The notes beneath the pieces were generated by a model. The model did not search any database. It was not told where the DNA came from and saw only the letters and a program-made list of their open reading frames with translations. A stretch of 64,000 nt of DNA from Hormiphora californensis (lineage: Eukaryota > Ctenophora > Tentaculata > Cydippida > Pleurobrachiidae), in contig CM035350.1 in the NCBI GenBank assembly GCA_020137815.1, forward strand, positions 6,020,180 to 6,084,179, in the 5' to 3' direction. Position numbers and translations under genes: made by a program. Shown in pieces: positions 55,846 through 64,000 of this stretch. Within the stretch, counting starts at the first letter, position 1, and every line of letters starts with the position of its first letter.

Positions 55846-56130
55846 CTTATCGCGATAACTAATCGCGATAAAAATTATAACGGATTCGTGATTATTTAGT
55901 TATCGCGATTAGCTATCGCGATTACCTATCGTGATTAGCTATTGCAATTAGCTATCCGCGATTGGTTATTATGATATTATTACTTACTCACGATAAGTTA
56001 TGGTGGTTAGTTATCCGCGATTACTATTATTCATTAGTTATCAGCGATTGATATCCGCGATTGGTTCTCCGAGATTGTTCTATGATTTTGATCATTAGTC
56101 ACGGATAATTATCACGGATAAACATTGATA
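55846..56130 (+). repeat. Degenerate tandem repeat of TTAGCTATCGCGA-like units
   Basis: More than a dozen imperfect 11-15-bp units around TTAG-TATCGCGAT are arranged head to tail and decay to the right into TATCCGCGATTGG. TCGCGA is palindromic. Confidence 0.7.
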
Positions 56131-56159
56131 ATCAGATATATCTGATACAATCAGGTTCT

Positions 56160-57050
56160 AGATGCTAATTCGCTCTTTTCTCGGTGGTTTTTAAAATCGT
56201 CTTATATTTAAGACAGTTATAACTCTAGATATGACTAACAATTATAACTGAAAATGCGGCAGTAAACCTAGTTTAATAAAATATATCTGATTCAATGTTA
56301 ATTTAGACTCTGAATCGCTCCTTTTTAGGCGTTTTTAAAATCGTCTTAAATTTAAGACAGTCATACATCTAGATATGACTACCAATTATACCTCAAATTA
56401 CAGCAGTTGACATACGTTGGCAAAATATATATGATAAAATCATGATTTATAGTTAAATTTGCCCTTTTCTAGGTTTTTTTGAAAATCGTCTTAAATCTTA
56501 ATACAGTCATATGCCTATAACTGAAGAACCGTAACTCGGATTTGCTTGAAATTTTGAACGTGTGTTCAATATGTCAAGGCAATACCACGTACCAAGCGGC
56601 GTATTCGTAGAACGACGGGAAGGCTGTCTTAAACGCCAAAGAAAACTTAAGACTGTCATAACTTTTGTTATGACTCTCCGTTTATTCTGTCCAAGCTTTA
56701 ATACAAGGTTCACCACTAGACCTACCGACTCCCAAAGTTTCATGGCGATAGCTTTAAAACTGTGGCCCCCATCGTGTACGCAAAAAGGTCGTTACTTTAC
56801 GGTCGTTCGTCACGCTAAAAACGGACATTTTGTCCAAAACACGACCCTCTGTAGCGCAAAAACCGTAACTCCAATTTGCATGAAATTTTGAACGTGTCCT
56901 CTAGGTGTCAAGGCAACACGAACTACCAAGCGGCAAGTTCGTAGGACAACGGGAAGATTGTCTAAAACAAAGTTGAAATTGCCGATTTCAGACAATAAGT
57001 ATAGTAGCGCTGTCAGAATTTTCAAAAATTTTCAAAAATTATTTTTCGTA
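56160..57050 (+). repeat. Diverged tandem repeat, ~135-155-bp units
   Basis: TTTTTAAAATCGTCTTA-TTTAAGACAGT and TCTAGATATGACTA recur at about 56190, 56330 and 56480. A second block with CATGAAATTTTGAACGTGT and TACCAAGCGGC occurs at 56550-56620 and 56880-56940. No gene. Confidence 0.65.
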
Positions 57051-57273
57051 ATTTCGAATTTCCATTTACTGGAAGGAAGAATGCTTGGAGGAGGGATATT
57101 TTTAGGGGAAGTTTGGTTGGGGGGAGGGAGGATTGGGCCCCGGGCGCTTGCCAGCGCTATGATAAATATATAACCTGTCAGGGCAACACTCTGACCACGG
57201 TTCTCACCTGTCAGAGAATTGGCCCGACCCATTCTCGTCGAGAGAACTGTGGTCACTGGTCAGAGCATTGGCC

Positions 57274-57342
57274 TGACCCCAGTGTTATTGCTGAATTTGG
57301 GTGGTTACTAACCACCCAAATTCAGCAATAACACTGGGGTCA
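57274..57342. repeat. 69-bp near-perfect hairpin
   Basis: TGACCCCAGTGTTATTGCTG at the left is exactly mirrored at the right. Arms of 34 bp close on a single central base. Confidence 0.9.
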
Positions 57343-57348
57343 GCTCGG

Positions 57349-58286
57349 TAGCTGGAATCTAAATACTTACTTACTTGACTTAAGGCGGGTGGAATTCCCG
57401 AACGCCTTGAACAAGTTTTCTCCACGCATCACGTTCCTCCATCACTGAAGCTATCTCCTTCACGTCACTCAGACCCGTATCTTGCCGTAGAACGTCCACA
57501 AAGGTTTTCTCAGGTCTGCCACGTTTGGCTTGACCATGGAGCGGTTCCCAAAGAAGAACTCTATGGAGGGTTAGCTCAGGATGACGTTGAGCGTGACCGG
57601 CTAGACGTAGTCTGCGTTCTGCTATTTTCGTGCTGAGGATAGGTAGCCCTCCAACAACAACGTTCCATTGGTCATACGGAGTTGCCACTGGTTCTTGTTG
57701 AGCGCGATTCTCAATCTCAGCATCCGGGTGTATGTTCCATTGAGGCTCTTCTCCATTTGTTTGGTTAGGGTCCACGTTTCACAGCCATAGAGGAGGACGG
57801 TTTCGACGGTAGCTACAAACAACCTGCACTTTATTTCGTCTTTCAGATCGGAGTTCCAGGTCTTCTCTTAACAGTCTCTGGATGGACAATTCGGTGCTCC
57901 TGAATACCCAAAAGACCAATACCATGTTTAGAGAATTGATAAGCCAGCTCGCTGACTTTGTCAGCTGTTCGGAGTGTTCTGCAGTTGAAGGTGCCTATGC
58001 GTGTTCTGTGTATAACTTTGTTCATATTGTTTTTCTTTGGTTACGGTTACCCCGTCCGGATCACCACTCCGGGACGGCTGGATCTCTCTAGAGTTAGCCA
58101 GGACAACATATAATGGGAGTTGAACTGAAGGACTCTGAGTGCATAATTTACCACTGGTTTGTTCCACTAAGCCTATAGAAGGCAGAGTGGTGCATAAATA
58201 ACTGAAGTAAAATGTATTAGAAGGCAGAGTGGTGCATATAATAACTGAAGTAAAATGTATTAGAACAGCTATTTAGATTCCAGCTA
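57349..58286 (-). mobile_element. Internally deleted LINE copy between inverted flanks
   Basis: The minus strand carries the start of an endonuclease (58025-57860; RTRIGTFNCRTLRT, GLLGIQEHRI) fused at ~57850 to the C-terminal part of a reverse-transcriptase protein (57822-57380; LLYGCETWTLT, RRLRLAGHAQRH, KRGRPEKTFVDVL). The whole RT palm is missing, so this is an internal deletion derivative, with frameshifts, of an RTE-like LINE. A TAAGTAAGTA 3' end is at 57365-57376. The 17-bp sequence TAGCTGGAATCTAAATA at 57349-57365 reappears inverted at 58270-58286. Confidence 0.7.
58178..58262 (+). repeat. Tandem duplication, ~42 bp
   Basis: AGAAGGCAGAGTGGTGCATA and AACTGAAGTAAAATGTATT occur twice in direct succession. 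Confidence 0.85.
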
Positions 58287-58289
58287 TAT

Positions 58290-59339
58290 ATCGCTGCTAA
58301 ATGGTGTCATACCATATCAGGACCACTAACGCAGCTGTCTGATCTCGGGTTAGTACTAACACGGTCGCTTGTAGTGGGAAAACGGTAATGGAAATCGAAG
58401 ATACAGTAAGACGACGCGCAACCGTGACCAATCAGGGCGCTAGTACGTGCTGACACATGAACTTTTTGCCGCGCGTTATGCACCGTGCGCGTCTCCTTAC
58501 TGTATTTTCATTACGGTAATTTGACTACAAGCAGCACTGTATCTCGGGTTACTACTATAATATATCAGCTTGTCTTTCTAACTACTATATATAATATTGT
58601 GAATAATCATGATAATGAGATCTGAGCAAGAATTAAATAGGGAAGTAAATCGAAATATCTAATATATTGGGAGACCATCTTTGTCTGCCTGTGACAGGCA
58701 GCCTGTCAGAGAACCGCTGTCAGAGCATTGGTCTGACAGCTGCTGAATTATAAAATTAAACACATATAATGATATGTTATAAAAAGCTATTACATACTAT
58801 TACTACTATAACGTTCGGCGTTAACTGGGCCACGTTCCTCGGTGGATAAGCACAATATATATCTGTTCAAGTCGCCCGTAGGACGGTCGGGCCGCTTATA
58901 GGAGTTGGTACACGGCTGACGGCAAACATTATATAGGTAATGTCTTGAAAGATAAATTGTTAAGTGCCCCATCCCTGAGCTGTGAGAAGTAATTTCTTAG
59001 CTCATTCTTAGCGTTTTTTGCTCAAAAGTAAATGTGTACGGCAACAAAGCAATGTGCAAAGCTAAGAGAGAAGAGAGCTGTCGCGCTCCATAGGCATACA
59101 GCTACTGAAACCGGCAAATAGGAGCTTGCAATTGTAGTGTGTTTCTCTTCTCTCTCTCCCATCTAGAGAGAGAGAGAGAGGGAAGAAGGAGAGAGGATAG
59201 AGAGAGAAGAGAGAGAGAGCGAGGAGAGGAGAGAGCGAGAGCGAGAGAGAAGAGAGAGACGACCGAGGAGAGCCGAGAGGCGTAATTTCCAGATAAAGTG
59301 CGCGCTCTCATTCTCTCCTCTCTCCTATTCCTATCTCTA

Positions 59340-59377
<38 letters not shown>

Positions 59378-60299
59378 AAGTATTAACCCAATTAGCCCCA
59401 AGTAAAAGTTAAGTACCTGCAGTACAAGTACAACATTACAAAATTGCTATACTTTTCATGAACAGCATTGTGAAAGGAACAAAAAAATCACGCAATCCAC
59501 CATTAATTTGTTGAGTAACCACGATTATTTTGATTATTCTGAATCATGAATGAGAATGAGATCTGAGCAAGGATTAAATAGGGAAGAAAATCGAAAAACA
59601 TTGGATTTGACCTTTCATGCATGCAGAAGGTCAAATCCAATCTGCAGACCAGAGTTCGAAACTAAATAATATAGGTCCGATTTTTAAGAAAGTGAACCGG
59701 GGGCACGCGAAATGAAGTTTTGAACCGGTGGCACGCGACTTTTGCACGTGCATTTTCTAAGCGCTCCTACTAAAATGCTCTGATTTGCACGCAAGCGGTT
59801 CGCTTTATTAAAAATCGCACTTTAAGCTACCAATCCATTAATAATTGTTGAGTAAAGGGTCCTCTAAGTACTATGATAATAGTTAGGGATAGCATGCATT
59901 TGTAATATGTATGACCATTGACCACATATAATAATAAATGACCTCTCTTTCTGAGAAAGAATACAAATATCTCATACAAAATAAAGTATCCATATCACAA
60001 AATCACCACAAGAGAGAGATAGAGAAAGTTTCTCTGTATCTTCTAACAACAGAAGTTTTCATTGTTGTTACATGTTTGAACATTTCTCCAATGACTTCGA
60101 TCTAGCAAGCGAGAGGTAGCAAGAACACTAGATCTCTAGCTCCCGTCTAGATCTACCTCAGCTGATCGAACTAGCTGTCTCTAGTTATATATCGAGCAGA
60201 TGAAGAGCGTATCATCTATCATCTCTCGAGATATATCTCTCATCTCGTTATATATCTCTCTATAGCTATCTGTCTCATAGTCGATCTATGAGAGATCTT

Positions 60300-60300
<1 letters not shown>
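58290..60300. other. Intergenic stretch with SINE tails and (GA)n/(CT)n runs
   Basis: Two inverted SINE tails (58605-58660 and 59545-59600), GA-rich 59164-59270 and (CT)n 59340-59376. No coding evidence; the 99-aa frame at 59.1-59.4 kb is simple repeat. Confidence 0.5.

Positions 60301-60301
<1 letters not shown>

Positions 60302-60347
<46 letters not shown>
60302..60347 (+). repeat. (CT)n microsatellite
   Basis: An uninterrupted run of about 22 CT dinucleotides. Confidence 0.95.
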
Positions 60348-60947
60348 AGCTACCAATTGCAATCCATTAAGTTTCACACACAAGCCCTATAGCAAATATT
60401 GTGATGGGATTTTGTTATGTTCTAATCCTTTACAACGCGGTGAAGCAGGGCCGAACAATGCAAATGGGATTGTGGTGTTGAGATTGCAAGAAGTCCCAAT
60501 TGATATTATAAACATATAAATGAAAAATCTGACCATCTTGTAGCGTGTAGTAACCAGGCCGCGGGGAGTGATTGGTTTCGAAGTTACCCCTATTATTACT
60601 TTCGCGGTGGGGTAATTTCATTACCAATAGCTATTAATTGGAGAGTGATCAGTGAACCCTGTCAATATCGTCATATATATCAAGAAATTCTTGTTCAAGG
60701 TTTCACAGATTTGATAGTAACCGATAGTTATACCGATACCACATGCTATACTGCAGCTGAGATTTCTTGGAGAAGCTTAGGGTTGGCAATATGGAAATGA
60801 AAGTGTCCCATCTCCACATATCTCTCTTTGCCTGGCTAGACTGTGTTCCGGGCGCACAAATGTAAAGGGAGAACATAGAGGAGTGTTTTAACATGGATTC
60901 TTCATAGGAAGAAACCTTGTCAATACCACTACACATGCACAATGCAT

Positions 60948-61012
60948 CACCGGGCAAAATGGCTTCCCCCGAGGATCCCGGTGAATCGGGGTCCGATTGT
61001 ACTAACAAAATT
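60948..61012. mobile_element. Fragment of the CCCCGATTTA MITE family
   Basis: ACCGGGCAAAATGG and GGTGAATCGGGGTCCGATTG match the right end of the family. About 110 bp to its right lies a complete member. Confidence 0.6.
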
Positions 61013-61120
61013 TAATGTTCTTATCAGTCCCACACGCACGCCCAAAAAGTGTGCTTTAGTACCAGCACGCTACGTAAATTGTGCGTCTCAACACCGTGTT
61101 TCTATACCCTTTCTCCACTA

Positions 61121-61280
61121 CAGTCGGACCCCGATTTAGGGGCCCCCGATTTAGTGGCACCCCGATTTAGTGACAGGATTTTTTTCCCCCGATATAGGAA
61201 ATTAACCTTATTTGACCCCGATTTAGTGGACACCCCGATTTAGTGGACAAGAGCCTTTCCCCTAAATCGGGGTCCGACTG
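61121..61280. mobile_element. pogo/Tigger-type MITE, 160 bp
   Basis: CAGTCGGACCCCGATTTAGG is mirrored at the right end, with TA on both sides (61119-61120 and 61281-61282). CAGT-type ends with a TA target fit pogo/Tigger elements. The motif CCCCGATTTAGTGG recurs several times inside, in one orientation on the left half. Confidence 0.85.
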
Positions 61281-61806
61281 TATAATATTACAAGTGACCG
61301 AGTTACATTCAACTTACCTATAGTACTACAGAACTACTAAAACCACACAAAATAAATTGTTGCAAACTAACTATAGTTCTTTGTAACCTATTGCAACCCC
61401 TCCCACGCGCTCGGTCCCCTATTGTATTCATATTTCGCTGAGAAAGAGGACCTATAAAAGTTTCTCAATTGCAGCCAATGGAATAGTTTTAAGAGGTTTT
61501 ATAATGTCATCACTCCATGCAGTGCTGGTACAAAGGAGTAGTTAAACAATGCCGGGGCAGTATATTACGTGTAACTCCTTCCATAGGACCCATGTGTAAT
61601 TGGGTTTTTGAAACCATTCATCTCAGACCATATATGTACCATTAACCCCAGACCACTTTATAACTAGGGAACACAAACTAGACAATTCATATTGGTTTAC
61701 AAAAAGCAGCAAATTATTGTAATAGTTTACTAAAAATTGTAGAAATTTCCCAACCCGTGCAAAATACAATAAAATCCCGCAACCCGTTAATCACTCTCCA
61801 TGCCGG

Positions 61807-63927
61807 TCAATTTGTTGGTCTATACCGACTATATCCCGACATTCTGAAGTCTAAATCAAAAGTTTTCTCTAAAAACTGTCTCTTATCAGCAGTCAGTGTC
61901 TCAATATAGTCCCATACTTCGTTCATCTCCGTCTCCTTCTTCTCGGAGCGGTTCTCCCGGTTGAGGAAGACGGCCCTGTCCTCCCAGATACCCAGGATCT
62001 CAGTCAGGTACCATAGTTCCAGTGGTTCCTCCTCTAGCAATGCTATGTACTCTATATGGTTGCTGCAGATGTTACAGAACTCGGCAGCCGGCTTCCAATG
62101 TCCATCCCAGTCGTTTGACGACCTCCGAGCACTGAACAAGGGGAGACATGATTAGGTGAGGAGTTAGCAGCTACAATATTGTATTGGAATTAAGAACTGT
62201 CGCGTGATCGAGTTCTGCATGACCGTTCTTTCAGTGCGACTATAAAATTGTGTGAATGAAACTGAAAGGACCTTTTAGAATGGTGCCTTAACCGGCGAAG
62301 CGAGTGGGTTATTAAAAACCAATTCCTCTAGGCTCTAAATACAGCCCATACATGGTTAAGACTAGTTTTGTTGTTTTATTCCACGATCAGCCCACAGATA
62401 TTAAGCAGAATATAAGCAGAATTATATGCTGAATAATTCATTATTTTATATTATATGCTGAATATAAAAGAACCCACAAGATTTCTCTTGAAATTTCCAC
62501 GAAATTTCTCTTAGTTTATAGAATTCTTGAAATCAAGTAAATATCTGTATGGCGGCGCCATACCCCATTTGATTCGACACTCTACAGTGCGCTCAGATGG
62601 GGTCGCGGCGCCATACAGGTAAAAATTCGATGTGTGAAATTCAATTATAATCCATTAAAAGCAATAACATTTTGATTGCTTTCGATGGGTTATAATTTGC
62701 AAAATAAAGTAGTAGCAGATTATAATAAGTACTCTACTATTATACTAAGATACTTGCAGTCATCAGTGATGCTTTTCTCAGCTCTGATAATTCTAGAAAC
62801 AATTTTACATTATTTTAGACACTTTCTCTGACAGGTTCTCTATGTTGATTATGCTCCCTTGTACAACTATTTAACTACAATATGCTAGCAAAGAACCCGT
62901 CATATTTGACGGGTTCTCCGACACATGTACTGCAACTCGAGGACATCAATGAAACTGAGCGGTATCAGTATAATATCTCTCCGATTCTGCAAAGGTCCTT
63001 CACTCTACGCTCTAAGTGACCAGGAACTGGTATTGCCTTACTCTCGTTTTTTAAGAAACGCTTTAGTAAGAAACTTTTTTATAAGAAACTTTTAAAATGT
63101 AAATCACACAATTCAGAGACACCACAACAAAATAGAACACCCCTAACTTGTTTAGTTTCTTGATAAAGGAGAAATTCTTTTTGTTTTTGGATTGCTTAAA
63201 CCTGTAGTTTCCTAGAAAAAAAGTTCCTTATTTAAAAGTTTCTTGAAATATGCGAGCTTAATTAACGAGAGTAAGGTATTAGTGCCAATTGGCGAATACG
63301 TCATAAATCACATAAATACGAATAATTAATGAACCGGGGGTGGTAGAGGCCTATGGGATGGTGCTTTGGACTTTCTATAGAGCATATCAGCTAGTCAAAT
63401 TTAAAATTCTAGACCCAACTTCCCATAGCCGACCCTACTATAACCCGAACGGAAAAACCTTCATGAAAGTGAAACGTATCACGGCAGATCCATTCGATCT
63501 CCATGCTGGCCGGCCTATAGTTGTGTTTATATGATTGGGGTATACGTACTGTGCCATGGCATCGACCATTTCTGTAAATTTAGCGTGGGGAGGATCAAAG
63601 TATGGGTTACTTTCTGAGTGAGACGGGGCCTCTCCTTTCTGGTCTTTCAGCTGAAATGTTTGGAATTGTGAGGGCACCGCCAATCGAATTGGACCGTACT
63701 CTCTCACCCCGATAAAGGAGGGTTAGAACATTATAACAAGTGATTCCTTCCAGTTCTAAAGGCATGACATTTACCCAATCAACATAATGGTTGTACTCAT
63801 TCTTGAATTCCTTCCTCTTGGAACTGGGTATCGAGTTTTGCCGACCTCTTTCCATTGATGCTAGCATCCAGAATCCTCTGAATAGGTACACCTCGTTGGG
63901 TTGGCGAACCCTCTTGAAATGGCTGAC
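61807..63927 (-). CDS. Second carbohydrate sulfotransferase, 3' exons only (5' part beyond right edge)
   Basis: Exons (- strand): 63775-63927 (153 nt), 63550-63650 (101 nt) and 61807-62131 (325 nt, TGA). The first matches the 153-nt exon of the neighbouring gene in length and phase (VSHFKRV... ending NHYVDW against ISHVHNA... ending KYFTW). The last has the family block GHWKPAAEFCNICSNHIEYIALLEEEP, here read as its parts GHWKP and CNIC. The PAPS-binding exons must lie right of 64000. Where the first gene has one 393-nt last exon, this gene has an intron of 1418 bp, so an intron was gained or lost between the paralogs. The donor GTACGT at 63549 is the one that keeps phase. Confidence 0.88.
62132..63549 (-). 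other. Intron of the second sulfotransferase; repeats only
   Basis: Contains a GC-rich hairpin at 62541-62622 (CTGTATGGCGGCGCCATAC and a near mirror) and an inverted-repeat element at about 63028-63288. Nothing coding is supported. Confidence 0.5.
63028..63288. mobile_element. Small inverted-repeat element, ~260 bp
   Basis: GGTATTGCCTTACTCTCGTT at the left and AACGAGAGTAAGGTATTAG at the right form imperfect inverted ends. Inside are repeated AAGAAACTTTT motifs. Confidence 0.55.
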
Positions 63928-64000
63928 CTAACAGAGAATATTATAGATCATTATATGGGTTAAATGAGTTTGATGATTCTGATTTTGAGAGATTTTGAGG

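Overview
This window is animal nuclear DNA. Genes are split by GT-AG introns, and the recognisable products are metazoan-type: an SLC6 neurotransmitter-type transporter, an ARL5 small GTPase, a SON-like splicing cofactor, RAB23 and Golgi carbohydrate sulfotransferases. CR1/L2-type and I-type non-LTR retrotransposons, many MITEs and long foldback elements, and abundant (GA)n tracts fit a repeat-rich invertebrate. The sequence alone does not fix the phylum.

Layout. 178-8213 (+): exons of an SLC6 transporter whose first exons lie left of the window. Its second intron carries, on the opposite strand, an apparently intronless gene for a 1015-residue secreted protein of unknown family (379-3426). 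The next intron carries a 5'-truncated CR1/L2 reverse transcriptase copy. 8.3-16.0 kb: repeat-rich, with a foldback, two arrays of a ~53-bp satellite, a decayed CR1-like copy, a hAT-type MITE and a mariner-type element. 16086-27495 (+): ARL5, seven exons and 180 aa. Intron 2 holds two long foldbacks. Intron 3 holds a foldback split by a ~6.2-kb I-like retrotransposon on the minus strand. 27698-32882 (-): a SON-like gene, 13 phase-consistent exons and 1015 aa. 33451-34440 (-): an intronless zinc-independent quinone oxidoreductase. 34.5-37.0 kb: MITEs. 37.0-42.0 kb (+): a CR1/L2-type retrotransposon with an intact 981-aa ORF2. 42.0-42.7 kb (+): an ORF1-only retroelement. 43745-45481 (+): RAB23, seven exons and 248 aa. 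46756-48066: a ~1.3-kb near-perfect palindrome with TTAA borders. 48071-52882 (-): a carbohydrate sulfotransferase with three tandem, phase-compatible first exons. 61807-63927 (-): the 3' part of a paralogous sulfotransferase running off the right edge. 53-61 kb is mostly MITEs, a tRNA-derived SINE, palindromes and simple repeats.

The host genes look unrelated in function; this is not an operon-like or defence locus. The two sulfotransferases are tandem paralogs. The most unusual points are the triplicated signal-anchor exon of the first sulfotransferase, the nested antisense gene inside SLC6, the orphan PMQ-repeat secreted protein, the nested retrotransposon with a variant 2A-like motif, and the ORF1-only retroelement. 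Gene models were built by eye from splice sites, reading phase and recalled family features; no alignment or transcript evidence was available.
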